Of a stretch of 64,000 bases of DNA, positions 26,561 to 35,360 are shown piece after piece. Origin of the DNA: 13-2-20CM-66-19 sp963760225 (lineage in GTDB: Bacteria > Pseudomonadota > Gammaproteobacteria > Steroidobacterales > Steroidobacteraceae). The stretch lies in contig CAVXCD010000001.1 of NCBI GenBank assembly GCA_963760225.1, positions 620,001 through 684,000 on the forward strand, in the 5' to 3' direction. The notes under the pieces are model-generated. The model did not search any database and was not told the origin of the DNA. It saw only the letters and a program-made list of their open reading frames with translations. The position numbers were made by a program, and so were the translations under genes. Within the stretch, counting starts at the first letter, position 1. Each line of letters begins with the position of its first letter.

Positions 26561-27613
26561 ATGCGCCCCGCGCTGCTCGGCGCCGCATGCCTGCTGCTCG
26601 CCGGCTGCGGCACCACCTACCTGCTGCAGGCGGCGAGCGGGGAATGGCACGTGCTGCACGCGCGTGTGCCGATCGACACGCTGCTCGCCGATCCGCACAC
26701 CTCGCCCGAGTTGCGCGCGCATCTCACGCAGGTGCGCGCGGCGCGAGCGTTCGCCTCGCAGCAGCTCGGCCTGCCGGACAACACCAGCTACCGCAGCTAC
26801 GCCGACATCGGCCGGCCGTACGTGGTGTGGAACGTGGTCGCCACGCCGGAGTTCTCAGTGCACCCGCGGCACTGGTGCTTCCCGGTGGCCGGCTGCGTGG
26901 CCTACCGCGGCTACTTCCACGAGCGGCGCGCGCGCGAGTTCGCCGCAGACCTCGCGCTGCGCGGCGCCGACGTGGCGGTGGAAGGGGTGCCGGCTTACTC
27001 CACGCTCGGCAGGTTCGCCGACCCGGTGCTCTCGAGCATGCTGCCGTACGGCGACGACGAGCTCGCGGCCACCATCTTCCACGAGCTGGCGCACCAGCTG
27101 CTGTACGTGCGCGACGACAGCGAATTCAACGAGGCGTTCGCCGTCACCGTCGAGGCTGCGGGCCTCGAGCGCTGGCTCGCAACCCAGGGCCAGAGCGCGC
27201 GCATGCAGGCGTTTCACGCCGACCAGCAGCACGAGCAGGAGTTCGTCGAACTGCTGGCGCGCACCCGGGCGCGCCTCGCCGTGCTGTACGCCTCCGGCGT
27301 GGCCGCGCCGCAGATGCGCGCCCGCAAGGCGGCGATCTTCGCCGTGCTGGCGGCCGACATGCGCGCGCTCGAGCAGCACGACGGCGAGCACTACGCGCTG
27401 TTCGACGAGTGGATCGAGGCGGGGCTCAACAACGCGCGCCTGGCCGCGGTGGCCACCTATTACGACTGCGTGCCGGGTTTGACGCAGCTGCTCGCGGCGC
27501 AGGGCGGGGATCTGCAGCGTTTCTACGCGGCGGTGCGCGAACTGGCGAAGCTGCCGCGTGCGGCGCGCCACGCACGCCTGTGCGGCACGGCGGCCGAGCC
27601 GCAGGAGGATTGA
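26561..27613 (+). CDS. Predicted aminopeptidase, lipoprotein (COG4324-like)
   Basis: A 350-residue lipoprotein with lipobox LLLAGC at residues about 11-16 and a zinc-metalloprotease motif HELAHQLLY, with a downstream Glu (EFNEAFAVTVE). It matches the predicted-aminopeptidase family COG4324. The ATG at 26561 is preferred over ATGs at 26477-26486 because the lipoprotein signal then has a normal length; the upstream starts overlap the divergent cca start. Substrate unknown. Confidence 0.85.
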   Translation: MRPALLGAACLLLAGCGTTYLLQAASGEWHVLHARVPIDTLLADPHTSPELRAHLTQVRAARAFASQQLGLPDNTSYRSYADIGRPYVVWNVVATPEFSVHPRHWCFPVAGCVAYRGYFHERRAREFAADLALRGADVAVEGVPAYSTLGRFADPVLSSMLPYGDDELAATIFHELAHQLLYVRDDSEFNEAFAVTVEAAGLERWLATQGQSARMQAFHADQQHEQEFVELLARTRARLAVLYASGVAAPQMRARKAAIFAVLAADMRALEQHDGEHYALFDEWIEAGLNNARLAAVATYYDCVPGLTQLLAAQGGDLQRFYAAVRELAKLPRAARHARLCGTAAEPQED

Positions 27614-27625
27614 GCGGCGCGCGTG

Positions 27626-28552
27626 CTAGGCGAGCGCGCCGACGCTGTGCGGTGCCAGATACGCCGGCAGCACTGCCAGCATCGGGCGCGGCGCGATGCC
27701 GAGCGCCGCGCAGCCGTCTTCGCGGCAGATGCTGTCGCGGGTCAGCGAGCGGAAATTGTCGAGCGAGAACGGCTTGCCGGGCAGCAACCCCATCAGCACG
27801 CCCTGCACGCGCGCCAGCGCATCCGGCAGTGCCAGCAGGTGGCAGGGAAGTGCGGCCACGCGTGCGGTGAGGCGCACGATCTCCTCCAGCGTCAGCACCT
27901 GCGGACCGCACAGCTCGTAGGTCGCGCCGGCAGCGGCGGGCCGCTGCAGGGCGCGCACGCACGCCTCCGCCACGTCGAACACGCTCACCGGCGCGAAGCG
28001 TGCGCCGGCACGCGCCAGCGGCAACCATCCGCCGCTCAGGCGCAGCAGCTGCGCAAAGCGGTTGGTGAGCGAGTCATCCGGGCCGAAGATCACTGAGGGC
28101 CGCAGGATGGTCACCGCCGGGTGCGCGCTGCCCCCCTGCGGCGCGGCGCGCAGCAGCGCCTCGGCCGCACCCTTGGAGCGCAGGTAGCGGCTCGGGCCGT
28201 GCGGGTCGGCGCCGAGCGCGCTCACGTGCAGCAGGCGGCGCACGCCGGCGGCGCGCGCGGCGGCCAGCACGCGCGCGGTGAGCTGCACGTGCACCGCTTC
28301 GAAGCTCGCGCGACCGCTGCTGTTCAGGATGCCGATGAGATTGACGACCGCGTCGCAGTCGGCGAACAGCTGACTCAGGATCTGCGGTTCGTGCACGTTG
28401 GCGACCCGCAGCTCGGCCGTTGCCAGCACCCGCAGCCGCTCGACGCGGCCGAGGTTGCGGGTCGGCACGCGCACCCAGTGCCCGGCGTGCACCAGCCGGG
28501 TCACCAGCTCGGTGCCGACGAAGCCGCTGCCGCCGAGCACGCACAGGTTCAT
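27626..28552 (-). CDS. NDUFA9-like NAD(P)-binding epimerase-fold protein
   Basis: A 308-residue atypical short-chain dehydrogenase. LCVLGGSGFVGTELVTRLV at the start is the Rossmann motif, followed by NLIGIL and the YLRSKGAAEALLR segment with Tyr/Lys-like spacing. It matches the complex I NDUFA9 subunit family of bacterial proteins, whose role is uncertain (quinone or redox-related). It follows degP/Q on the same strand by 26 bases. Confidence 0.87.
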   Translation of the reverse strand: MNLCVLGGSGFVGTELVTRLVHAGHWVRVPTRNLGRVERLRVLATAELRVANVHEPQILSQLFADCDAVVNLIGILNSSGRASFEAVHVQLTARVLAAARAAGVRRLLHVSALGADPHGPSRYLRSKGAAEALLRAAPQGGSAHPAVTILRPSVIFGPDDSLTNRFAQLLRLSGGWLPLARAGARFAPVSVFDVAEACVRALQRPAAAGATYELCGPQVLTLEEIVRLTARVAALPCHLLALPDALARVQGVLMGLLPGKPFSLDNFRSLTRDSICREDGCAALGIAPRPMLAVLPAYLAPHSVGALA

Positions 28553-28578
28553 GTCGAGCTTCCCGCCGCCGCGCTGCC

Positions 28579-29931
28579 TTAGCGCAGCGGGATCAGCAGC
28601 ACGGTGTTGCCGCGCCGCACTTCCAGCACCAGCACCGCGGCGCCCCTGGCGCGCTCGCGCAGCTCGCGCAAACTGCTGACGCGCCCGCGGTTGGCGCCGA
28701 CGATCACGTCATCGGGCCGCAGCCCGGCCTGCGCCGCGGCGCTGCCCGGCTCAACGCTGCGCACCAGAGCGCCACCGGCATCGGGCGCATCGGCGAGCGC
28801 GGTACCCTCGAAGCTCTTATGGATGCTCGCCGGTCCGCCGGCGAGCTCGGTGGTCGTGTCGGCGATCACGGCGGTCACGCGCACCGGCTTGCCGTCGCGC
28901 ACCAGGCCGATGTCGACCTTGTCGCCGACGCGCAGCAGGCCGATGGTGTTGCGCAGCTCGCTGTTGGATTTCACCGGCTGGCCGTTCACCGAGGTGATGA
29001 CGTCGCCGGTGCGGATGCCGGCCCGCTCGGCGGGCGAGCCTTCCACCACCTGCGACACCAGTGCGCCGACCGCGCTCGGCAGTCCGAGCGAGTGAGCGAT
29101 GTCCGGCGTCACGGTGTACATGCTCACCCCGAGCTGCCCGCGCTTGACGGTGCCGTACTTGATGAGCTGCTCCATGACGCTGTGCGCCATGTTGACCGGG
29201 ATGGCGAAGCCGATGCCGATGTTGCCGCCGCTGCGCGACAGGATCGCGGTGTTGATGCCGATCAGCTCACCGCGCAGGTTGACCAGCGCGCCGCCGGAAT
29301 TGCCGGGATTGATCGAGGCGTCGGTCTGGATGAAGTCCTCGTAGCCGTCGGGATTGATCCCCGAGCGCGACAGGCCGCTGATGATCCCGGAGGTGACGGT
29401 ATGCTGCAGGCCGAAGGGGTTGCCGATCGCCACCGCGAAGTCGCCCACCTCGACCCTGGACGAGTCGCCGAGCGCGATCTGCGCCAGGCCGTCGGCCTTC
29501 ACCTTGAGCACCGCGACGTCGGATGGCGTGTCGGCGCCGACGATCTCCGCCTTCAGATCGCGGCCGTCCTGCAACGTCACGGTGATCTCGCTGGCGTTCT
29601 CGACCACGTGCGCGTTGGTGACGATGTAGCCGTTGCGGGCGTCGAAGATGACCCCGGAGCCGGCGCTCTGGAACGGCCGCTCGCGCGGGCCGGTATCGGG
29701 CGGCACGTCGAAGAAGCGGCGGAAGAACGGGTCATCGAGCAGCGGGTTCTGCGCGCCGCGCTCGCGAATGGTGCCGCGCGTGGCGACGTTCACCACCGCC
29801 GGCGAGACCTTCTTGATCATCGGCGCGAGCGTCGGCAGCGGCGTGTCGCCGACCGCCGGTGGCATGGCCGCCGGCAGCGGCGCGGCGGCGAGCGCCACCG
29901 TCAGCCACAGCGCGACGAGATTGCGGTGCAT
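28579..29931 (-). CDS. degQ: Periplasmic serine endoprotease of the DegP/DegQ (Do) family
   Basis: A 450-residue HtrA-type protease with a signal peptide (about 1-22). The catalytic His is in TNAHVV, the Asp in SDVAVLK and the Ser in GNSGGAL. Two PDZ domains follow (about 265-350 and 370-445). The length suits DegQ better than DegP. It degrades or chaperones misfolded periplasmic proteins. It lies downstream of the Hsp20 gene, separated by a hairpin at 29990-30026. Confidence 0.94.
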   Translation of the reverse strand: MHRNLVALWLTVALAAAPLPAAMPPAVGDTPLPTLAPMIKKVSPAVVNVATRGTIRERGAQNPLLDDPFFRRFFDVPPDTGPRERPFQSAGSGVIFDARNGYIVTNAHVVENASEITVTLQDGRDLKAEIVGADTPSDVAVLKVKADGLAQIALGDSSRVEVGDFAVAIGNPFGLQHTVTSGIISGLSRSGINPDGYEDFIQTDASINPGNSGGALVNLRGELIGINTAILSRSGGNIGIGFAIPVNMAHSVMEQLIKYGTVKRGQLGVSMYTVTPDIAHSLGLPSAVGALVSQVVEGSPAERAGIRTGDVITSVNGQPVKSNSELRNTIGLLRVGDKVDIGLVRDGKPVRVTAVIADTTTELAGGPASIHKSFEGTALADAPDAGGALVRSVEPGSAAAQAGLRPDDVIVGANRGRVSSLRELRERARGAAVLVLEVRRGNTVLLIPLR

Positions 29932-29989
29932 GACGCGGGGAATTCTAGCCCGAAGCGCCCCGCGCCACCTGGGAACGCTGGCAAGCAGG

Positions 29990-30026
29990 CGGACCGGCAG
30001 TACCTGGCACAGGCGCTGCCGGTCCG
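29990..30026 (-). other. Long hairpin between hsp20 and degQ
   Basis: A perfect 11-bp inverted repeat CGGACCGGCAG/CTGCCGGTCCG with a 15-nt loop. It lies just past the hsp20 stop and 59 bases before the degQ start. No U-tract follows on either strand, so it may stabilise the hsp20 3' end rather than terminate. Confidence 0.45.
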
Positions 30027-30049
30027 ACCGGGTTACCCGCGTGAGGCTC

Positions 30050-30475
30050 TCAGGCAGCCTCGACGGAAATGCGCCGCGGCTGCTCCTGCGGACGCTTCGG
30101 AATGCTGACTTCGAGCACCCCGTTGACGAGCGTCGCCTGAATGGCCTCGGCGTCGGCGCTCTCAGGAAGCGTGAAGCGGCGCAGGAACGAGCCGCTGGCG
30201 CGCTCGACGCGCTCGTAGCCGTCCTTCGCTGACTTCTGCTCCGAGCGGCGCTCGCCCTTGATGCTCAGCACGCCCTTGTCGGCGGTGACGTCGATGTCCT
30301 TGCGCTCGACGCCCGGCAGATCGGCGGCCACCACGAAGCGCTGATCTTCCTCGTGAATGTCGACGTGCGGGATCCAGCTGACAGTGGCGCTGTCAGCGCT
30401 CTCGGTGAGGGCGCGATCGAACTGCCGCTGCAGGCGGCCGACGAGCGCCCACGGCTGGTAACTGACGATGGTCAT
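30050..30475 (-). CDS. Small heat shock protein, Hsp20 family
   Basis: A 141-residue alpha-crystallin protein. The core IPHVDIHEEDQRFVVAADLPGVERKDIDV, the KGERRSE strand, and the GSFLRRFTLPESADAEAIQATLVNGVLEVSIPK region complete the alpha-crystallin domain. A C-terminal RRISVEAA supplies the IxV-type anchor (ISV). It acts as an ATP-independent holdase. The ATG at 30475 has the site AGGAGA seven bases upstream. A sigma-32-type promoter precedes it. Confidence 0.93.
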   Translation of the reverse strand: MTIVSYQPWALVGRLQRQFDRALTESADSATVSWIPHVDIHEEDQRFVVAADLPGVERKDIDVTADKGVLSIKGERRSEQKSAKDGYERVERASGSFLRRFTLPESADAEAIQATLVNGVLEVSIPKRPQEQPRRISVEAA

Positions 30476-30527
30476 GAAGGCTCTCCTGTTGGAAACGAAA
30501 CGGCGCATGGCGCGCGTATGGCACCGG

Positions 30528-30556
30528 ATGTGCGGCTCGCGCGCGGCGGTTTCAAG
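30528..30556 (-). promoter_or_regulatory. Sigma-32-type (heat shock) promoter of hsp20
   Basis: On the minus strand, -35 CTTGAAA (30556-30550), a 14-bp spacer and -10 CCGCACAT (30535-30528), close to the RpoH consensus CTTGAAA/CCCCATnT. It gives a leader of about 45 nt. The same -35 and the same spacer length occur in front of htpG. Confidence 0.6.
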
Positions 30557-30737
30557 AGCGCCCGTGGAGCGCGCAGCGCACCCGCCGCTGGCTGGCGTGT
30601 GCCAGGGAGAAGGCGCTTGGCCGGCGCGTGGTTGCTGCCGTTTCAGTTTGTGAAGGCGGCAGTCCGTCTCCATGTAAAGGCGGTACCGCGGTGCGTGCTT
30701 CTGTGGGCAGCCTGTGCAGAACCTGTGCCTGCCCTGA

Positions 30738-30753
30738 GCACAATATATGGGGG
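30738..30753. promoter_or_regulatory. NrdR-box-like site, degenerate
   Basis: GCACAATATATGGGGG matches the inner core of the NrdR box (CAATATATGG) but lacks the outer palindrome arm on one side. It lies about 178 bp upstream of the perfect box at 30916. It may be chance. Confidence 0.25.
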
Positions 30754-30782
30754 CGGGCGCCCGGGTGCCCCGCCGGCGCAGT

Positions 30783-30880
30783 TCATCAAAAAATATGGTC
30801 GAAACTACGGCCAATAATCGTGTAAGTTTTTGTTATTGTTATTAAAAAATGACGTTACAAAATACGGTCAGGAATCTTGA
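30783..30880. other. AT-rich island in the hsp20-nrdJ intergenic region
   Basis: About 100 bp that is roughly two-thirds A+T, in DNA that is otherwise about 70% G+C. It contains A and T tracts, the near-direct repeats AAAATATGGTC (30788-30798) and AAAATACGGTC (30859-30869), and no plausible ORF. It lies directly upstream of the nrdJ -35 and could be an UP element or a binding region for an architectural protein. Confidence 0.5.
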
Positions 30881-30905
30881 CGCGTCCGGACGCGCTCATT
30901 AGGCT
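30877..30905 (+). promoter_or_regulatory. Promoter of nrdJab
   Basis: -35 TTGACG (30877-30882), a 17-bp spacer and -10 TAGGCT (30900-30905). The spacer holds a perfect 14-bp palindrome CGCGTCCGGACGCG (30881-30894). The leader to nrdJa would be about 200 nt and includes a 7-bp hairpin at 30984-31000. Confidence 0.5.
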
Positions 30906-30915
30906 TTTGACCCCG

Positions 30916-30931
30916 ACACAAGATCTTGTGT
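30916..30931. promoter_or_regulatory. NrdR box, perfect palindrome
   Basis: ACACAAGATCTTGTGT is a perfect 16-bp palindrome that satisfies every conserved position of the NrdR box. It is placed at about the transcription start of nrdJab, where NrdR would block transcription. NrdR control of ribonucleotide reductase genes is well established; binding here is inferred. Confidence 0.7.
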
Positions 30932-31112
30932 TCGCGCAAAGCGAATAGGGTCACGCGATCGGGGGGGAGATTTCAGGGACCTGGCTGTCGCAACGACAGC
31001 GGGTACTGGTCGGGCTCGCGGGGCTCATCGGGCTCCAACAAGTGCTTTGGCTGGGTTTTCCCTGCAATCCGTCGGACAAGGCGTAAAGAACATTCGGAGC
31101 GCCGCGGATTAC

Positions 31113-33260
31113 ATGAACACTGTCGTAAAGATCGATCCGAAGGACATCGACGCGATTCCTTTCCAGGAGGCATCGCTCGACATCTGGGACAAGAAGTATC
31201 GCCTCACCGCAAAGGACGGCACGCCCATCGACAGGTCGATGGACGATACCTACAAGCGCGTGGCGCGCGCGCTCGCGCAGGTCGAGTCCGAGGACGAGCG
31301 CGAGCACTGGAACGAGCGCTTCCTGTGGGCACTGCGCCGCGGCGCTATTCCCGCCGGCCGCGTGACCTCCAACGCCGGTGCGCTCGAGCACAAGCCCGCC
31401 ACCTCCACCATCAACTGCACGGTGTCGGGCACGATCCACGATTCGATGGACGACATCCTCAAGAAGGTCCACGAGGCGGGACTCACGCTCAAGGCGGGCT
31501 GCGGCATCGGCTACGAGCACTCGACGCTGCGCCCGCGCGGCGCCTACGTATCGGGTGCCGGCGCCTACACCTCAGGTCCCCTGTCGTTCATGGATATCTT
31601 CGACAAGATGTGCTTCACGGTCTCGTCCGCCGGTGGCCGCCGCGGCGCGCAGATGGGCACGTTCGACGTCGGCCATCCGGATGTCATGGAGTTCATCCGT
31701 GCCAAGCGCGAGAGCGGGCGGCTGCGCCAGTTCAACCTGTCGCTGCTGATCACCGACGAGTTCATGCAGGCAGTGCGTGAGGACCGCGAGTGGAAGCTCG
31801 GCTTTCCGCTGTCGCTGCGCGAGTACCAGACGGATCAGCCCGACCTGCACGATGCGGCGAAATTCGTCTGGCGCGAGTGGCCGGTGCACGACGGCTACGT
31901 CGTCAACGACGAGGGACTGGTCGCCTGCAAGGTCTATAAGAAGGTGCCGGCGCGGCGCGTGTGGGACGTGATCATGACGTCCACCTACGACTTCGCCGAG
32001 CCCGGCTTCATTCTCATCGACCGCGTCAATGAAATGAACAACAACTGGTGGTGCGAAAATATCCGTGCTACCAACCCGTGCGGCGAACAGCCGTTGCCGC
32101 CGTACGGCTCGTGCCTGCTCGGCTCGGTGAACCTGACGCGCTTCGTCAAGCAGCCGTTCACCGACTTCGCGGAATTCGACTGGAGCGAATACCGCGAGGT
32201 GGTCAAGGTGTTTACCCGCATGCTCGACAACGTGGTCGAGGTGAACGGCCTGCCGCTCGAGCGCCAGCGCGAGGAGATCCTGCGCAAGCGTCGCCACGGC
32301 ATGGGATTCCTCGGCCTCGGCAGCACCCTGGCGCTGCTGCGCATGAAGTACGGCTCGGTGCAGGCGGTGCAGTTCACCGAGGACGTGACGCGCGAGATGG
32401 CGGTGGCGGGCTGGGAGGCGGCGCTCGAGCTGGCGCGCGAGAAGGGCCCGGCGCCGATCATGAACGAGGAGTTCACCGTCACCAGGGAGATGCTGCGCAA
32501 GCGCCCGGAGATGGCGCGCGACGGCTGGCGGCCGGGCTCGAAGATCGCCGGGCGGCTGCTGCACGCCCGCTACAGCCGCTACATGCAGCGCATCGCCAAG
32601 GTCGCGCCGCAACTGGTACACGAGCTCGCCGAGACCGGGGCGCGCTTCACGCATCACACCTCGATCGCGCCCACCGGCACGATCTCACTGTCGCTCGCCA
32701 ACAATGCCTCCAACGGCATCGAGCCGTCGTTCGCGCATCACTATTTCCGCAACGTCATACGGGAGGGCAAGAAGTCCAAGGAGAAGATCGACGTCTATTC
32801 ATTCGAGTTGCTGGCGTACCGCGAGCTGGTCAACCCGAAGGCCAAACCCGGAGCCACTAACGATGATGAAAGACTGCCGGACTACTTCATCGCCTCGGAC
32901 GATGTCACTCCCAAGGAGCATGTCGAGGTGCAGGCTGCGGCCCAGAAGTGGGTCGATTCATCGATTTCTAAGACGGCGAACGTGCCTACGGATTTCCCCT
33001 ACGAGAAATTCAAGGACATCTATCTGTACGCACATGAGCAGGGCCTGAAGGGCTGCACCACCTTCCGTTTCAACGCGGAAGCGTTCCAGGGCGTGCTGGT
33101 GAAGGAGCAGGACCTGAAGAACACCCTTTACAAGTTCACGCTCGAGGACGGCACGGTGATCGAGGCGCGTGGCGATGAGGAGATCGATTACGACGGAGAG
33201 ATCCACACCGCCGCAAATCTTCACGACGCCATCAAGGACGGGTACTACGGCCGCTTCTGA
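31113..33260 (+). CDS. nrdJa: Adenosylcobalamin-dependent ribonucleotide reductase, large part (NrdJa)
   Basis: A 715-residue class II reductase that makes dNDPs using B12 as radical source, independent of oxygen. An active-site Cys lies in STINCTVSG, the loop Cys is in NPCGEQPLPPYGSC, and the C-terminal barrel strand is in HHTSIAPTGTISLS. The ATG at 31113 starts the conserved N-terminus (KIDPKDIDAIPFQ); an in-frame TTG at 31047 is a less likely alternative. The usual C-terminal zinc domain is on a separate gene, nrdJb, as in Pseudomonas. No cobalamin riboswitch is evident upstream. Confidence 0.93.
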   Translation: MNTVVKIDPKDIDAIPFQEASLDIWDKKYRLTAKDGTPIDRSMDDTYKRVARALAQVESEDEREHWNERFLWALRRGAIPAGRVTSNAGALEHKPATSTINCTVSGTIHDSMDDILKKVHEAGLTLKAGCGIGYEHSTLRPRGAYVSGAGAYTSGPLSFMDIFDKMCFTVSSAGGRRGAQMGTFDVGHPDVMEFIRAKRESGRLRQFNLSLLITDEFMQAVREDREWKLGFPLSLREYQTDQPDLHDAAKFVWREWPVHDGYVVNDEGLVACKVYKKVPARRVWDVIMTSTYDFAEPGFILIDRVNEMNNNWWCENIRATNPCGEQPLPPYGSCLLGSVNLTRFVKQPFTDFAEFDWSEYREVVKVFTRMLDNVVEVNGLPLERQREEILRKRRHGMGFLGLGSTLALLRMKYGSVQAVQFTEDVTREMAVAGWEAALELAREKGPAPIMNEEFTVTREMLRKRPEMARDGWRPGSKIAGRLLHARYSRYMQRIAKVAPQLVHELAETGARFTHHTSIAPTGTISLSLANNASNGIEPSFAHHYFRNVIREGKKSKEKIDVYSFELLAYRELVNPKAKPGATNDDERLPDYFIASDDVTPKEHVEVQAAAQKWVDSSISKTANVPTDFPYEKFKDIYLYAHEQGLKGCTTFRFNAEAFQGVLVKEQDLKNTLYKFTLEDGTVIEARGDEEIDYDGEIHTAANLHDAIKDGYYGRF

Positions 33261-33300
33261 AGACTTGCGCAGCGGCCACGGCAATTCCAGGAAATCGCAC

Positions 33301-34062
33301 ATGACCATCAAGATCGACAAACGCATCGTCAAATACCAGGTGCACAAGCCCGAGGAGCGGGCGGCGGACAAGTCGCCGCCCGCCGCGGTGACCAAAGCCG
33401 GCATGGCGGCCGCCGCGCCGGGTGCGGACGGCGAGCTGGTGCGCGACAAGAACGGGCGCACCGCCAAGGTCATCCGCATGCACGAGAAGGTCGAGCGGCC
33501 GGAAGTGCTGATCGGCTCGACCTACAAGATCAAGACACCGATCTCCGATCACGCGATGTATGTGACCATCAACGACATCGTGCTGAACGAGGGCACCGAG
33601 TACGAGCAGCGCCGGCCGTTCGAGGTCTTCATCAACTCGAAGAACCTCGATCACTTCCAGTGGATCGTGGCGCTGACGCGCATCATCTCCGCGGTGTTCC
33701 GCAAGGGCGGCGACGTCACCTTCCTGGTGGACGAACTGAAGGCGGTGTTCGATCCGCGCGGCGGCTACTGGCAGCCGGGCGGCAAGTTCATGCCCTCGAT
33801 CATCGCCGAGCTCGGCTACGTGATCGAGAAACACCTGCAGACCATCGGGCTGATACGCAAGACCCAGCTCGACGTGCACCAGCAGAAAATGGTGGATGCC
33901 AAGCGCGCCGAGTTCGAGGCGCGTGCCAAGCAGGCCGACGCCTTCGCCAAGAGCCACTTCCCGGAAGGTGCGCAGCTGTGCGGCCGCTGCAGCACCGCCG
34001 CCGTGGTCATGATGGATGGCTGCATGACGTGCCTCAACTGCGGCGATTCGAAGTGCGGCTGA
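33301..34062 (+). CDS. nrdJb: Class II ribonucleotide reductase, C-terminal subunit (NrdJb)
   Basis: A 253-residue protein that carries the TSCPD-like domain found fused to NrdJ in other bacteria (SKNLDHFQWIVALTRIISAVFRKGGDVTFLVDELKAVFDPRGGYW). It ends in a zinc ribbon (CGRCSTAAVVMMDGCMTCLNCGDSKCG region) with the redox cysteines. It is required with NrdJa for a complete enzyme in Pseudomonas. It lies 40 bases downstream of nrdJa and is followed by a strong terminator. Confidence 0.92.
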   Translation: MTIKIDKRIVKYQVHKPEERAADKSPPAAVTKAGMAAAAPGADGELVRDKNGRTAKVIRMHEKVERPEVLIGSTYKIKTPISDHAMYVTINDIVLNEGTEYEQRRPFEVFINSKNLDHFQWIVALTRIISAVFRKGGDVTFLVDELKAVFDPRGGYWQPGGKFMPSIIAELGYVIEKHLQTIGLIRKTQLDVHQQKMVDAKRAEFEARAKQADAFAKSHFPEGAQLCGRCSTAAVVMMDGCMTCLNCGDSKCG

Positions 34063-34131
34063 GTGCGAGCGGCGCGCTGTTCGCCACTGTTATTGCGACG
34101 ACCAACTCCAACTGACAGATCGAGTCCCTTT

Positions 34132-34165
34132 GCGAGGCAGCCGACCGGCTGCCTCGCCTGTTTTT
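34132..34165 (+). terminator. Intrinsic terminator of nrdJab
   Basis: An 11-bp perfect stem GCGAGGCAGCC/GGCTGCCTCGC with a 4-nt loop, then CTGTTTTT. It starts 70 bases after the nrdJb stop. Confidence 0.85.
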
Positions 34166-34227
34166 CGCGTCCGCGGCTGGTGGCAACGCTGCGCCACACG
34201 GCGGCGGCGCGCTCGCCCCAGCCGTCC

Positions 34228-35265
34228 TCACTCGAGCGCCGACTGCAGCTCGAGACTGCGCGGCGCCGCGAGCCCGCCGAAGCGGCGGTCGATCTCCAGC
34301 AGCAGCTTGCGGGCCGCGTCCCGGCTGCCGGCCGCGCGCAGCGACTCCACCCTGGCGAGTGCCGCGGCGAGCTCGCGCTCGACGTCCGCCCGGCAGGATG
34401 CGAGCCGTGCCGTCACGGGCGCGAGCGGGGTCTGCAGCTCGTGCAGGGCGCCGGCGAGAGCGGCGGCGCCCGCGACCTCGTGTGCCGCTCCCGGCGTCAC
34501 CTGCGCGTCGACGTTGAATACGCACCAGCGGCGCAGCGACTGCATGCTGTCCGCGTCCATGGCCAGATGCGTAGCGTCGTGCTGGCCGCTGAGGTATACC
34601 AGGCGCGTCGATTCCTGGAATCGCTGCAGCAGTTCCCGGGACGGCAGCGGCGGCACCAGCGTGCCGAGCGGATCGCTGCCGGCATTGAGCAGCACGCCGT
34701 GAAAGACGTCCGGATAGCCGAGCGCGACGCGCAGCGCGATGCGCGAGCCGCCGGAGAAGCCGCCGACGTATACCCGCGCCGGGTCCACGTGGTAGCGCTG
34801 CATGACGTTGAAGGCGGCCAGCAGCGCCAGCGGCTCACGCCGCCCCATGACATTCTCATCGTTGCCCGAGCGCGCCGCGCTCACATAGACGACCCCGTAG
34901 CGTTCGAGCACCGGCGCCCAGCCGTTCGGCAGCCGCGCATCCTGCCACGGGGGGATGAACACCAGCACAGCGTAGCCGCTGGGTGGCACCTGCCCGGGCA
35001 CGTACAGCACGAACCGCTCGGCGGCGAGATCGACCGACTGCTCCACCAGGCGTTCGGCCGAGCGGGCCAGCTCCGCCTGCACCTGCGCGGCGGCCAGCGG
35101 GCTGAGCAGGCGGCGCACCAGCTCGGCGCTCGAAGAGAACGGCGCGTAGTCGCTGAACACGACGTCCGTTTGCAGACCGCTGCCGGCTGCGGCGCAGACA
35201 CTGACCATCGCCAGCCAGGCTGCTGCCGCAAGCCGGCGCACGGTTGTAGTGCGCGCAGCGGGCAT
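34228..35265 (-). CDS. Secreted alpha/beta-hydrolase, PHB depolymerase/esterase-like
   Basis: A 345-residue protein with a signal peptide (about 1-27). A nucleophile elbow VYVGGFSGGSR follows, with downstream LLNAGSDPLG and a late His in GAAHEVAG. The pattern is that of LpqC/poly(3-hydroxybutyrate) depolymerase-like esterases. The C-terminal 60 residues are helical and Ala/Arg-rich. The ATG at 35265 gives the best signal peptide; upstream in-frame codons lie under the small-RNA terminator. The substrate is unknown. Confidence 0.8.
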   Translation of the reverse strand: MPAARTTTVRRLAAAAWLAMVSVCAAAGSGLQTDVVFSDYAPFSSSAELVRRLLSPLAAAQVQAELARSAERLVEQSVDLAAERFVLYVPGQVPPSGYAVLVFIPPWQDARLPNGWAPVLERYGVVYVSAARSGNDENVMGRREPLALLAAFNVMQRYHVDPARVYVGGFSGGSRIALRVALGYPDVFHGVLLNAGSDPLGTLVPPLPSRELLQRFQESTRLVYLSGQHDATHLAMDADSMQSLRRWCVFNVDAQVTPGAAHEVAGAAALAGALHELQTPLAPVTARLASCRADVERELAAALARVESLRAAGSRDAARKLLLEIDRRFGGLAAPRSLELQSALE

Positions 35266-35333
35266 GGACCTAAGTCTGCCATCTGCCGGGAAGATCCGGG
35301 CACCACGCAAGTCCGCGCGCCCCGCACGCGGGC

Positions 35334-35360
35334 AAAAAAAACCCCGCTGGAGGCGGGGTT
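35334..35360 (-). terminator. Intrinsic terminator of the candidate small RNA
   Basis: On the minus strand, AACCCCGC (35360-35353) pairs with GCGGGGTT (35346-35339) and the RNA then has eight U (35341-35334). The plus strand has no U-tract after the hairpin, so it works only for minus-strand transcripts. It serves no protein gene; the next minus-strand gene starts 69 bases further on. Confidence 0.85.

Noticed and set aside
30906..31112. Cobalamin riboswitch in the nrdJ leader
   Set aside because: The leader is long enough and the enzyme uses B12, but I find no B12-box-like motif or typical multi-helix core; the 7-bp hairpin at 30984-31000 is too simple.
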